Assembly: GCF_958298935.1 (NCBI RefSeq)
Contig: NC_084922.1
Coordinates: 14,820,501-14,884,500 of the forward strand
Reading direction: 5' to 3'
Source of the DNA: Phragmites australis
Lineage: Eukaryota > Streptophyta > Magnoliopsida > Poales > Poaceae
Length of the DNA: 64,000 nucleotides
The translations under genes were made by a program, and so were the position numbers. Below the pieces are notes generated by a model. That model searched no databases. It was given only the letters and a program-made list of their open reading frames with translations, and had not been told where the DNA came from. Within the stretch, counting starts at the first letter, position 1. Each line of letters starts with the position of its first letter. Positions 1-12,708 of this stretch are shown in pieces.

Positions 1-697
1 TTTCTCAGTGGGACCTTTCGATTGTAGAAACTGTACTTGTGCCCCATAGAACTCACATACATAACCATGCCAATGACATCTAGCATTTGAACAGGAAAAA
101 ATTAATAGGACTTTTGTTAAAAACAACATTTGAAAGATGTAAAAAGAAACTGAAGCACTTACCAACATACATATCATTATCCAGAGTGAACTGCCAAACT
201 TTGTCAAAAGGCATAAACGGTGGAAATAATGGGATAAATTGCTCGTTCACATTTCTTATCTCATTAAGTGCTGTCACTGATGTGAAACGACACACAAAGT
301 GACTATCTGCAAACATGTAGTCTTGATTTCTCATAACAGGTTCTGCGGACATCCGCCACACATAATATACCCGTCCCTCTACAAGTAATGGCTCAAAACG
401 ATCCACCTCGTCATCATATATGACAGCTGCCATTTTCTTACCCTAAAGAAGTAGATAGATTGTGACAATCTAACTTTGATTAAAATATTATTTATTGCAG
501 CTGAAATTAAATGTGTGCATAAGTACTACCTTCTCATCCAGTAACACCATGCTGAGCCTCTTCCTGCCAACAGCGAACCTCTCCGCATGGAATTTGTGGT
601 ACACCCGGACACACATACTCCACGTGGTGTAAGGATGCACGTCCTCGAGCGTTGGGACCCGTGGCGCTTCAACTCTCTTACGCTTCAATGGCCTCAT
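1..697 (-). CDS. RPA1/DUF223-like single-strand DNA-binding protein of the Helitron (partial)
   Basis: N-terminal OB-fold part of the replication protein A-like protein encoded by plant Helitrons, thought to bind single-stranded DNA during rolling-circle transposition. Three exons can be joined in frame: 697-530 (56 codons, ATG at 697), 442-163 and 79-1, with GT-AG introns at 529-443 and 162-80. The joined protein has a typical DUF223 pattern: WSMCVRVY, then LLDEKGKKM across the first junction, LLVEGRVYYVWRM, and MYVDVIGMVMYVSS across the second. An acceptor before GTTAGGATG shows the start codon lies in the second exon of a gene with a 5' UTR exon near 2129-2170. No stop is met in the joined reading before the window edge. 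Whether the full protein is intact cannot be judged. Confidence 0.7.
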
Positions 698-2128
698 CCT
701 AACCTGAAAGAACAAATGAGCATCACAAGTAAAGCAAATAATTCCCTTGTGTAACAGAAAATGCATAAGTAACAGCGAGTTCTATGGGGCACAGTATAAT
801 CTTTGATCTTTGTATTTGGTTTTTCAAGTTTCATCAGTGCAACACAGAACATGCATAAAGTGAGTTCATATCATGGAATCAAATAGGGACCAGCTTCATT
901 CAATCCTACTCTAATTGCTCCCTCAGACCATTGAGTCACCCAGAGAGGATACACAGGCAATCCTACGCTAAAGTGGAACAAAATTATAAAGGAGCTAGAT
1001 ATAAGTTTCATTAACCTGAGCAACACAATGGACATCCAATTCTAGAACAATGGGATTGTTACACTTACACAACCTTGTTATACTGTAGACCACAAAGAAC
1101 AGTGGTTGCACAATAACAGACTCTATTTTGTGTTTCATTTTTCATTAGCCCTAGCCATAAGTTGATCATCATCTGTTTTCATTTTTTTGCAATATAAATA
1201 TGACTCTGCAGCATGTGAAATTGAGGTACCACATTCAAATAAAAATCTGGAACAAATTAATGTAGCTGCAAATGTGGCAACAGATAGATCAGTTCATAAT
1301 ACGGCAATTATGTAGTTTATAGGTGCAAAAACACTGTAACCATATTTATAACTTACGCATTGAAAATGTTTCTAATGTATTTGTAAAATAGTAGAATAAG
1401 ATTCTGTTTTAACCATTAACATCAGTAAACAGTGAAATGAAGAAATAACCAAAAACACATCCAGGTACCTAGCCAATCATTCAATTTGCACCTTCAAGTA
1501 TTTTAGGTTGCACAGTACTGGTCTGTATTTTCGTTTTTTCCTTTTTTGTGTGTTGACCATTGGCATAACTTGTTAGATGAGGAAGACTGCTCTGCAATAC
1601 AGCTCTAAGGGCTTGTTAGATGAGGAAGACTGCTCTGCAGCTCTCACACTTGGTTCAAACTTGAATTTGAGAACTTGGTTCAAGTCCTGACCTCAGGTTG
1701 ACAATGAAATTGACAGGAACAAAGGTTGGACTTTGGTGTGCTCAAGCAACAGTGCAATTTCAAGGGTGATAGTTAGGCGTGTCCTAACACAAGCACACCT
1801 CCATTTGAGATTGATAAAGTTTACCCAACCATGTCTTTAGTTAATCAACCAGAAATGCCCGGTGCGAGGAAACATATTTTGCTAATATGTTACTTGTTAA
1901 TGTGTAAAGGATTGCACAACAGGAGTTAGCATGTATCTAATACGGGTACGAAGAAGAATCATTCTCAGTAAACCAAACAGGTAAAAGTGAATAGCCTCAA
2001 ACCAAAGCTACACACAATTTCAGGTTAATATCAGAAAACTAAATACAAAAATATATCAAAATCAAGGTAGAACTAAAGAAATTGCTTTAGCATAGATTTG
2101 CTTTCGAAGGGGGAAAGAAGCGCCTTAC
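698..2128 (-). other. Probable first intron of the Helitron RPA-like gene
   Basis: AT-rich, no coding potential seen on either strand. It lies between a candidate donor (GAG|GTAAG, donor at 2128-2127) and the acceptor before the RPA-like start exon (AG at 705-704). It contains a 43-bp-period direct repeat at 1569-1640 (core cttgttagatgaggaagac twice). Inference rests on the splice signals only. Confidence 0.4.
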
Positions 2129-2620
2129 CTCAGTGTCACCTCTTTCGTCGTTGTCGTCGTCACTTGGAGATGGAAAGGAACAAGCAGCGAAATTCTTATA
2201 GGGGGCACGGAGGAGCCCGATGGCGGGGCTAGCGGTGTTTTCGGCGGTGCTGTTGGCGGGCTAACCTCCATGGGCCCACGATGGGGTGCCGGGTGGGGCG
2301 CGGAGAAGGCGGAGGGATAGGGGACGCGGAGGAGCCTGAGGGGGGGGGGGCTGGCGGTGTTTCCGGCAGGCTAACCTCCATGGGCCCATGAAGGGGCGAA
2401 AGGAGGGGGGCGCGAAGAAGACGGAGGGCAGGAGGGGGGAGCGCAGAGAAGCCAGGGGTGGAGGGCGGGAGGGGGGAGCGCGGAGAAGCAGAGGGCATTG
2501 TGCAGCGCGATGGGGGCCCACGACGGGGCGTCGGGGGCGCGCAGAGAAGGCGGCCGGGGGCTGTGCTGGCGGCGGCGGGTTGAGCGGACGAGCGGGGATT
2601 CGGTTGAGGATTCAGTCTTT
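2129..2620 (-). promoter_or_regulatory. GC-rich promoter and 5' UTR region, probably of the RPA-like gene
   Basis: A GC-rich block in AT-rich surroundings. On the minus strand it holds a TATA-like CCTATAAGAA (CTTATA on the plus strand at 2195-2200), then a short pyrimidine-rich leader and the GAG|GTAAG donor at 2129/2128. The upstream part consists of about three degenerate repeats of roughly 110 bp, each carrying GGGCCCA(T/C) and a GCGCGGAGAAG-like stretch. Open frames here on both strands are compositional and have no codon logic. The block resembles captured host promoter DNA, which Helitrons often carry; this is inference. Confidence 0.45.
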
Positions 2621-3881
2621 ATCTCAATTGATAGCTTCTAGATGGTTTTGCCTCGTACTGGAGTTGGATTGCAAAGGGTTGGAGGTAGGAGATGAGTCCT
2701 GCGCCTGAAAGGAAAAGGCAACGTGAGATGTGCTTTGGTCCGGACCTCAGCCCAATAGAGAGAGCAAAGGCCTGCTGCCCAGGTGGAAAGGGGAATGGTC
2801 TAAGAAAGTCTGGAATCAGCCCAAATAATGCGTCTCAATCTGAAATTCTCTTTTTTTTTTGGCCTTTCTTTATCCTTTTATGTTTGCTGCCAATGACCGT
2901 TCTTGTTACAGGGAACGTACCAATGACCGATCTTGTTGTTACAGGGAATATCGCAGCAGCAGAGTGTTTACAGGGAATGCGAATCGGCTTCGAGAACACG
3001 TGACTCGAGGATACCATTGATGGAGCACGAAATGAGATGAAAATGAATTGAACCAAGTACATAAATTGTATCAAATGAACCAGGTACATGGAAAAAGATA
3101 ACTATCATAAACTCCTCTAAAAAAGATAACTATCATAAATAAATTGTCATCTAACAGTGGAGTATATATTATGAATTCCCTTTAAGTAAAATGAAATGGT
3201 TGGTGGGGAACAGGGTTCTGAAAACAAGAGACATCATAAGAATGAGGATTTCAAGAGTAACAGCAAATTCAATCAAGGTCATATAGGAGGCAAAGTATTT
3301 GACATTATATAAGCATCCGATTCTACATTGATTCTATTCTAAGCTAATGGATCATCAACTGAATGTTAACATTATACAATGTCTGGCATTTACCTTTTTT
3401 GCCAAGCCAGTATCAGAACTTGTCAAACATAAACTATCCTAAAGAAATTAATACATGGATAGATGGGTGCTTGTATGGAGTCCAACTTACGGGCGTGGGC
3501 CATATATCTTGACCTGTCGGATATGAATGTCCCTCCTATTCAAGTGATTAGACAAAACCGCAATTTGGAGCATAAATGTATGAATGAATGTTTCTCTGCA
3601 GAGACATGCCAAGAAAGATAGTTATGCAACGGTAGACAAAACAGCAATTTGGAGCATAAATGTATGAATGAATGTTTCTCTGCAGAGACATGCCAAGAAG
3701 ATAGTTATGCAATGGTCTGCATCACATCAACAAAATTTAGTAGTATTCCTAAGATATTAAAATGGCAAACTTCTTCAACCTTTAGGTGAAATATTGTAAC
3801 TATTTACAAAAGGAAATCGTTATGTTAGACATTAGTTAACCTAAGCTCTACAGAGTACCAGAAAAGGAAACAATACTTCAC
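2621..3881. other. Spacer between Helitron genes
   Basis: No gene recognised. The notable content is an 84-bp tandem duplication at 3551-3717 listed separately. The rest is AT-rich non-coding DNA downstream of the Rep/helicase stop codon. Confidence 0.5.
3551..3717. repeat. 84-bp tandem duplication
   Basis: Two adjacent copies start at 3551 and 3635 with gacaaaac(c/a)gcaatttgg. They differ by a few substitutions and a one-base indel (aagaaagat against aagaagat). Seen directly. Confidence 0.9.
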
Positions 3882-6800
3882 CTATGCCGTAAGGACCTCT
3901 CTATAGACGATGTTCTTCGTGTATGTCCCACTTTGCTTTGAGCACTTCTTTTTTTTGTCATCAGCTGGGACGACGAGGATCCTGATGTTCGCTCTGGCGG
4001 TGGCTCTAGATAGCGCGACATATAATTGACCGTGAGAGAACACCGGCTCAGGCAGGTAAATGCCGACATTGGGGATGGTTTGCCCTTGTGCCTTGTTGAC
4101 TGTCATGGCGAAGCTGAGCCTGATAGGAAACTGCTTCCTCTTAAACTGGAAAGGGAACATCTCATCATCAGAGGGGCACAGGGGGATCCGAGGCAGAAAA
4201 ACCCTCTTTCCAGCATGCTGCCCCAGCACAATCTCTGCATCTATTGCATTTCTCTGGAACCCCCGGACCACCAGCCTCGTCCCATTGCAAAGTCCGTTCG
4301 CGGGGTCAATGTTCCTAAGTAATATGATAGGACAGTTCATCTTGAGCTTTAGAACGTGTGGAGGTAGCCCGTTCGGTGTCAGCGAGTTAAGAAACTCAGG
4401 GGGGTAGTAGTTATGGGGATCGTCTTCTGCACGATCAAAGCTATGATATACCACCTCCTCCCCTCGGAAGCGACCGATCATCTTCATATTAATTTGGTCC
4501 ACACAATCATTCCGTGTGGACAAGATGGCTCTCGAGGTGATGTAGTTTGGATCCGACATATTATCATCAAGCATTGGAAAAATGTTATCTATCAGTTTAT
4601 CGAGGTTCGTGTCCTCCCCTGTATACGACACGCATATGTCGCTAGGAAGACGTACTTCGCCATCACCATTGGCCTCCTCAGTGCCACCACCGATGCGCAG
4701 TAGGTACTCCGCAAACCACGGGTCGCTATGTGCCCTCATGTTGCGTACAAGTTTTAGGTGACGCATGCAATTCCATAGGTACGACCTACGCAGCGACGCA
4801 TCAATTATCTGAGCCCTTGATCCCTTTCGGACAACAGGGAGGACCTGCCTGAAATCTCCACCAAACACAACCGTCTTCCCACCGAACGGCACTTCTGGTC
4901 GGCTCATTATGTCACGCATGCTGTTGTCCAGCGCCTCCACCGCCTGTCTCTTAGTCATGGAGGCTTCGTCCCAAATAATGAGTGAAGTCGCCCGCAGAAG
5001 CTTGGCAATCCCACTCTGTTTTGTGAAGCTACAGAACGCACCATCGTCAACATTAAGTGGTATCTTGAAGCGTGAGTGCGCGGTTCTTCCTCCATGCATT
5101 ATGGAAGCTGCAACACCGGACGTAGCTGTTGCCACGACAATCTTCTCCTGCCCGCGTATCGTTGCAAGCAATGCCTTGTACAAAAAAGTCTTCCCTGTCC
5201 CTCCTGGTCCATCCACGAAAAACACGCCGCCCTCGTCACTGTCAATAGCAAATAGAATCTCATCGTAGGCGGCCCTCTGCTCGGCGTTGAGGGAATTCGA
5301 CAAAGTTGCGTGCTCATGGTCAATCTCGATCATGGACTCCTCAAAGATCTCCCTGGGCACACCATTTGCCGTGTCATGTGCCTCGTCAATCTCAGGGAGA
5401 GGGAACGACCGTATATCTTTACCCATTGATTGTAGCATGTTTCTAATATCTATTAAAACCATTTGTTGGACAGCGAGTGTGCATGGATTGATGCGATGAT
5501 AGTCTTCCGACATTGCCTCCCGGTGCTTGTTCTAGAGTCCACGCACGTCGCTGGGCTCACAGAATACCAATATTGTTGCAAAGAGCCTTCGGAGAGATGG
5601 TGGCATGTGGAACAACTCGGCTTCCGTAAGACACTCGTCCAATGTGTTGTCTGCCTCAATCAGGCCCCTTCTCTCTGCGGCTTCACGAAAGGTAGGTAGG
5701 ATCTCACCGTCAACCATCCTTAGATTAGCAAAGGAGGTGGCACCAGTCACGTGGTTTAGGAGAACCCGTAGGTAGTAGCGTTCCCCCTCGGCTGGATGAG
5801 CTGACACGATTCTACCAACCTGTCCACCTTCTCGTCTCCTTCGTTGCCAGAAATTTTTATTTTTACCTTTCTGCCAAGTATACCACTCGGGAAAATCCCG
5901 ATACAAGATACCCCGAGCATGGTCATGTACTCTGTTCGCCTCGAAATACTCTGTTAGCATTGACTTCTCAGCATCTTCCCGATTGAGCACTTCTTGGATA
6001 TCTTGGCCCTCTTGAAACGAAACCATGTGCATATTCGGGAGATGAAGTTGTAGTTGCATCACAGGTGGTGAGTTCTTGCTCAGGTCAAAGCCGTATATCC
6101 TCCACAAGGCTTCCGGGGGGGTCACCCATCTCGCGTCCCTATACTGCCTGATCTCATCGATGTTGCCGTTCCTGTCAGCCTCGTTCACAGACACAGACGC
6201 CCGGTCATGGCCCTTGTATATGTACTTGAATAGGTATTTAACGGCCTTTATGCTCGAGCATACCTCAACATTGATGTGACAGTTGAACAGCCGTAGGAGG
6301 TAAGGGTTGTATGGGACAACCCACCTATTGTCTAGCTCGTGTTTTCGAACCATTGCATGCCGGCCATCATCACGTCTCCTATACACCGGGTAGGAGTCCT
6401 TTCCTTGTAAGGTAGTCGCGTTGAAAGACCGCGGGTAATGATTCTTGCATGACGGACGGTCCTTCGTGCACGGGCAATCACGGTTCAGCACACCGCAAGG
6501 GCCATGCATCATATGCTTGACAACCATCTTGTATAGCTCTGGGTAGTTACGCTTGTCCGGGAGCTCGGCAGAGATGATACAATCATACTGCTCTGGACAT
6601 GTGAGCTTGTACCGCCCCTTCATGATGAGCAGGAAGTGGGCATGCGGTAGACCCCTCTTTTGGAACTCAACCACATAGACGTAGGCCTTCACCTTGCCAA
6701 GCATGTGCTTATCAAGCAACTGCTTTTTTAGTTCCTCTAGCTTCGCCCTGAAAACACGCACGACGAGATCCGGACGATCCTGGGGTATTTGGCTAGGGTA

Positions 6801-9800
6801 GAGCTCGCGTGTGATCTCATCCCAGTTTGGATTGCATGTCATTGTGAGGAAGACATCCGGCTTCCCATACTTTCGCACTAAAGCCATAGCATCCATGTAT
6901 CGACGCCTCTTATCCCGAGGTCCACCGATAAATGATGTAGCCAGCACGGTCCGTTTTCCAACCGCGTCCGCTCTACCCTCCCCGGCATGCACGCTGTCCA
7001 CCAAGCCTTGGTACAGGTCCGCCCTTAACTCCTTCTGATGAGCCCATATGTAGTCCAGCCGCGAGCTTTCGATCTTGATGTATGTGTCGACCGCGAACTG
7101 CTGAAAAAGTCGCTTGCCAAACAGTATTGGGTTGAATATCCCTGGCCGTATCTGGAATTTGTAGCAGTAGTAATCCCGCACGGACACGCATAGCCTACCA
7201 TTAGAATCTGCACAGAGCATATGACATTCAAAGTTAGTGTTGGACATTAACGAGTACTATGCCAAGAATTGACGATGCAAACATCATCTTTTGAGAACAC
7301 TAACCTGGGTCCTCATGATTATTACCACGAGCCATACGAGCCGCACGAGCCGCGGTCACCGCATTGATGGACACACCGACCTTTGGGATATCGGGATGCC
7401 AGCCGAGTTCACCTCTAGGGAAAAAGAGAGGGTATGACAGAGCATCATAGCATCCATGATACGATCGGATGCCATATATTTGCTTGTTCTTCCCTTGTAG
7501 GATAACGCTATTCTCAAAGTGCCTTCGGCGTTCGCTCCCCTCAACCCAAACAGCGGCCACCTCCGAAGTGGCTGGAATGTTATATGTTCTCTGGTCCAAC
7601 CTATGATCAAGGTTCAGTGTCACACGGTAGTCATCAAGGTCCTCAACCTGTCCCATACTCCTGAGTTGTTCAGAGTACGGGTTGTCACGAAGTATGTCAA
7701 CCAGCTTTCTGATAAGTTCCTTGTCTTGCTGGTACTGCTCTTCGCGGCAACGGCGATACCGGTGCTCTAGACTGGGATCATCATCGTAGAAGTAAAGCTC
7801 CAAGTGCTTGGGTTCGGTCTCGTCTATACCAAACGACCGTATGTTGTGGTACATTTGGCCGTGGGCACGAAACGTGTAAATACCACTTTTTCTCATGTCA
7901 GTGGTCTCACCGTCAAGGTTACAGTATAGTGAAGTGAATGAGAAATGACCATTGAAAAACCTAATGCTTTCACGGAAGTGCCTAGCATCAGCGTCTGAAC
8001 TCGACCAGAGCCTCATGAGCTCGGGTGGTGTTTCTGGGGTACATAGTTTAATCTTTCCATTACGGCAGCAGAACCCATTTGTCTCATGCTCGAACTTCTT
8101 CGCGTTGCAATGCTTGCAGTTTTCAACAGGCTTCAACATGTGCGTGGCTTGGGGTATATTGTCATACACGTGGTCATACGGATCGGTTATGCTAGAGGTA
8201 GTAGCTGAGGCATCTTTAGCTTCATCAAATTCGATATCCTCATCATCGGTATCCCTGTCTGAAGTGATTTTTAGCATGAACGAGTTAGATAAGGACGTAG
8301 AAGATATGGATGTAAGGCGAAACAATGCCAAAAATGTACCTTGACCAGCGAACATGTAGCCCTCCTCCTCTTCAAAGTCCTCATCGAATACGACGCCATC
8401 ATCATCACCTATCGCATCATACAGATTTGTATAAGTATATATGATGGCCCTGATTGTATTTTTTTTGAAATACAAAATGAATACAATCAAGGAAATTACC
8501 ATCGTCGCTAATTGGTGGACGTGTTGTTGGCGCCTTGACGTTGGTAGTTTGAGGGGTTAGAGAGGTATTTTCTGTCAATAACAACACGAGTACAATACAT
8601 CAGGGTATATGTTCTATTGGAATTTGAGGAAAGAGCAATACAAGTGAAAACATTACCGTTGTTAACGACACCTGACTGCGGTGGAGGATCTAAACCATTG
8701 GTATCTTCTACAGTTAAAGTTGGATTTTCTTCTATTGAGGCATAAGCTTTCTTGTCCCGTCTACTTGCAAAGTGCTCATTATGACGGGCTAGCAATGCTA
8801 TCCTTTCTCCAGGTGTTACACGTTGTCTGCGCGTTATTTGATTGGCATTCTTCATGTCTGGCATCTGATCTGAAGCTGACTGGATGTAAACAGGCGTTGG
8901 TTGGACCGGAGGAATTGACCAATCATTTGTGACTCTGGATCCATGAGGATCAGATGCATCCATAGTAAGGGGAACCACCTCAGGGATATACTTTGGGTTC
9001 TGCATGGCGATGGAATCTTGGCTCAAAGTGTTGCGCCGCAACTCTCTTCTTGCTTTTTCGCGATCTCTCTTTGCCTGCTTCTCCTCGGGTGTCATATTAT
9101 GCACCCTCCGACGTTCACGACTTGCTTCAATCTGCTCCTCACTTAGGGTGCTGCGTCGCAATACCTCGGAAACCTTTCGACGATCACGTATCGCTTGCTT
9201 TTGTTCAGGTGTCAGATTTGCATATCGTGCACATTCTCTCACTCGTTTAGCTTCAATTTGCTCGATTGTTAACTCTCCCGTCAAATTATTAGGTGGTGGA
9301 GTGTGAGTGGCGCAATTATCAATGGTTACGGTCTTGATGCTATCAGGGGTACATCGTAGCTGTATTGGCTCTTCTGGCATGCTAATAAGATGTGATGCAT
9401 TGCGAGCACGGTTATTTCCTAAAATGGAATCACATGCTATCATCAGGAATCTAATATTGTGTGTCGCATTTGTACGATGCGTCCACATGCAAGAACATGG
9501 CATCATCATTAAAATAACCCAACATGTACTTAGCTCGATAAATAATAATGTCTGTTGGTTACAATTCAAAGTACCTGGAAATTGAATAGAGTTCTTTGCT
9601 GTCTGAGTTTGATGTTGTTCGGCATCTTTCAAATGGGCTTGTGCTTTCTTATGATGATATGCTTCACGTTGCTTCTTTAGAATTTCATCCCTTTTCAGCG
9701 CATACCGTTCCCTGTCCCTTTGCCTCTTACGTTCTTTAGGATCTGCAAGGGGTGTCAGTGAACTGAATGTCTTTGGTGGATCAACATTGCTATTGCCAAC

Positions 9801-9965
9801 CTTATCTGAAAAGGTACAACATGTATTTAGTCGCGGAGCATCAAATGTTATTTATATATATAATGAACTCGAAGTAGGCAGAAGTAGTTTTGCAATACTT
9901 GTACCGGTAGTGTTGGTTATGTTTCCGAGTGGTGTACGCCCCCCGGACTTGCTGGATGTTGACAT
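3882..9965 (-). pseudogene. Helitron Rep/helicase, seven exons, one amber stop
   Basis: Rolling-circle initiator fused to a PIF1-type 5'-3' DNA helicase. Exons that close in phase: 9965-9905, 9805-9575, 9418-8657, 8571-8500, 8408-8340, 8258-7305, 7207-3882; 1824 sense codons plus stop if the amber is read through. The N terminus starts MSTSSKSGGRTPLGNITNTT, then a basic region with repeated TPEEKQ/RDR blocks. Next come the Helitron_like_N domain (near IRSYHGCYDALSYPLFFPRG), the Rep HUH motif GLPHAHFLL (codons about 902-910) and the tyrosine motif KYLFKYIYKGHD. The helicase has Walker A GPGGTGKTF, Walker B IWDEAS, GGDFRQVLPVV and the C-terminal VNKAQGQT...YVALSRA. An in-frame TAG at 5534-5532 (codon about 1275), between CEPSDVRGL and NKHREAMSED, splits Rep from helicase; relatives have Trp there. 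No frameshift was found. Confidence 0.88.
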
Positions 9966-10328
9966 CTGCGAGACAGACTACCAGTGATTATACACTCAGT
10001 CATCAAAGTTTCTGAAATCAAGATGCTCTTGCTTTGTTAAGGATAATAAACCAATGTCAAGGCATCAGCTTAGCGTATGTACAATCATATTGTAAATTTT
10101 CAAGTCAACCAAAATAAAGGTCACACCAACCATTCTACATTAGCAAAACAATTCATAGAATAGGCTAAGCTTTAAGATAATGTACATGGAATTAAAGACT
10201 GACAATAAAGATTACGTTCCTATCTATAACAGTCAAACTCTAACAAGCTAGCTTGAGGATAAGACTAAAAAATCAACCAATTCTATAAGTTCATCACAGC
10301 TAAAAATTAAAATAAAGAATTAGCTTCA
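9966..10328. other. Region upstream of the Helitron Rep gene
   Basis: AT-rich, no ORF of interest. It is the likely promoter of the minus-strand Rep/helicase gene, between its start codon and the tandem duplication. No convincing TATA box was singled out. Confidence 0.35.
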
Positions 10329-12708
10329 TTTACAAAAATGTTTGCCCATTGTAATTTTTTCCAAAAAGAATGGTGAAGCTCATGTGTAAATTTAACCCCT
10401 TTGCTTTTTTGTACCAGGAGGAAAGTTGCCCTCAGATTCACTGAGACCAGCAGGTCCTACTACATTTTTACAGCTAACTCACCAGCTCACACAGCTAAAC
10501 CGTTTCGACAGCATTATTAGCAGCTTTGAAAACCTGGTAGTGGAAGTGTGTGATGATAGCAGATGCTCATGGAACTGAACATGGACCTATTAGTCCAGGA
10601 CGGAGAAGGATATGTTGCTTTTGGGTTCTTATTAACAGCCAGGACTTATCTACATTCTGGGAACTGGAGGTTACTGTTATTGAATTATGCACTTGTCACC
10701 ATCATTGATTTGAATACAATACCAAATCAGTAATGCCTCAAATTCCAAATTCATCAAGAAAGCCAAGAGATCTACCTTGTGTTTGGTAACGTCCTGCTGA
10801 AGGGTGGTAGATCTACCTTTAGTGGCTAAAATACTGAAGTCCCATGTTGTACTCCAACCATCTTTGGCTGCTGAGACAATACCAATCTGTAGTCGTCGGT
10901 GATTGAATAAGCATATTCCATTCCTGCAAAACAGCAAAAGTATATTGAACTGCAAATTCGTTCCTGTAAAGAAAAAAATTACTTTTGAGTCCTTTTTGAC
11001 AGAATGCAACTTCAATAATTGAAGCCAAGATCATTGTTGGTACTTTAACAAGATAGGCTAATTAACACCAGTTCAGTGCCACCAGAACACTAAGTAATTG
11101 CAATATCCTTTGTGCATGTCAATTATATGATAAAGAGAGGATTTTATGGTAGCAAAGGCAATTAGCCAACCAAACTGTCGCATTGACAAATTACACTTCA
11201 GTAAATAAACTAACAATATAGCTCTAGATCTTTGACTGCGACTATATATGCTAGCTTTGGAAATCTACAATGGAACTCGAGACTTTATGCCACAGTCTTC
11301 ATATGCTATAAAAGCAATATCCCATCCAGTACTCCAAGTAAAGAAGTGGCCCTACTCAAGCACTTGGTGCCAAAGTAGTCTACAAGACCCAGGTGTTTAC
11401 ATGCAATGTTTACATATTGCTTTTCAGCATAACAGATAATGCAGTTCAGAGGATTTGCAATGCAAATGAATAAATCTCCACAACAGAAATGTAAAGCCAA
11501 CAGAAATGGACCAATGACGATTAAATTAGAGCAAATTCGCCTTCATTGCAGTTCCAGCAACCGCAGTTCCTTCAGCGAGATGCGAACCAGCTAAGCTCTA
11601 ATTTAAATCGTCAACCACCTAGCAGTTCCTTCATAAGGGCAGTGACGCAAATCAATTGTCAGATCTAAACCTTTTTAGTGGTGTAAGTAGAACATCACAC
11701 TCATGCAAACTTAGCTATTGCGAAAGGTGCGGAGTTCAAGTGAACTGTATTCTCTAACTTTTTAAAACCAGAGGAGAGAATTCTTCTTAAGAGAATCTGA
11801 CACTGCTAATTTCTTTGTTCTCTTTGTAGATTGAGAAGATAGGTACCCATGGATAAGCAAATTATGAAACGGCAGTAAAACAGAGGGCAAGCGATTTATC
11901 TACAGGGGAGATCAATTTGACGAAGGACTAAGCGACACACAGTTTTCCGAAGAATAATTGTGGAAAGTAATATACTATGCACCAATGCATCACGCAAAAA
12001 AAAGGTACTACCTAGAGTTACTCAAACTAACCAGCCATCGTAATCAAGAACTTAAGAAGCATAATCAAATGAAGGGGCCCTGATTGTAGCAGATCAAAGG
12101 AGAATACCTTAGAAGCGGATGAAGTGGACCTTGGGAGGAGCAGGGGCGGGCGGCAGCACGGGGTGGCTTAGGGAGACCTGCGGCTGCGGCGGCGGCGGCG
12201 TGGAGAGGTGGAGGCTAGAGGAGCTGTCGTCCATGGCGGTGCGTGACGGATGAGGATGGAATTGGACTGGGAGAGACGGGGAGGATTGCGGGGGAGGTCG
12301 CCACCGCGGCGCGATCGGTGCAACGCTAGGGTTGCCTGGTTTTTCACGGTGCTAGCGATCCCCTTTTGCTGTTGCGGCTCCTGCTCCTACTGCGGCGGCC
12401 GCAAGGGGAGTAGTACCGGGACGCGGAGCGCGTTGGGGATGGGGGAAGGGGAGAGGCGGCGCTTGCGTGGCGGGAGAGGCGACGACGACGAGAGGGCGGG
12501 GGCGGGGTTGGTGGCGTCGGAGCTGGGGTTGGGGATTTCGGCGGATCGGGAGGAGGGATCGAGAGGAGAATAGGTGATGCGAAGGATCCGCGAGGTATCG
12601 TGCGGTCGAGGAGATGGGCAGAGGAGGGATCGAGAGGAGATCGTGCTGGCTAGCGGTGGATGGGGTGGCGGAGGAATCGTAGAGGAATATTCTGGCAGAA
12701 CAACATGC
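10329..12708. repeat. Tandem duplication, copy 1 (2380 bp)
   Basis: Each base from 10329 recurs 2380 bp further on, starting at 12709. The only difference noticed by eye is 11470 A against 13850 C. The junctions share the short sequence tttacaa at 10329, 12709 and 15089, pointing to microhomology-mediated or replication-slippage duplication. The unit carries a GC-rich promoter-like block with a short ORF near its right end, and AT-rich DNA with intron-like signals elsewhere. Very high identity means a recent event. Confidence 0.95.
12108..12235 (-). CDS. Short proline-rich ORF in duplication copy 1 (possible captured first exon)
   Basis: Minus-strand ATG at 12235 in a CCGCC-ATGG context opens a 42-codon reading frame: MDDSSSSLHLSTPPPP, then proline-rich sequence ending KVHFIRF and TAA. 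A donor-like AAG|GTATTC directly follows the stop, so a splice there would keep the stop. Upstream on this strand (about 12240-12650) is a GC-rich, CT-rich promoter-like block. A downstream acceptor ttttgcag at about 10925 precedes a 100-bp open stretch. Not recognised. It could be the leader exon of a host gene captured by the Helitron, or a small functional ORF; evidence for translation is only the context. Confidence 0.3.

Noticed and set aside
2388..2708. GC-rich ORF on the plus strand as a gene
   Set aside because: Repetitive Gly/Arg sequence from degenerate tandem repeats; no domain and no splice logic.
12250..12573. 107-codon plus-strand ORF (and its copy at 14630)
   Set aside because: Arg/Gly-rich translation of a GC-rich promoter-like block; the duplicate is identical only because the whole unit is duplicated.
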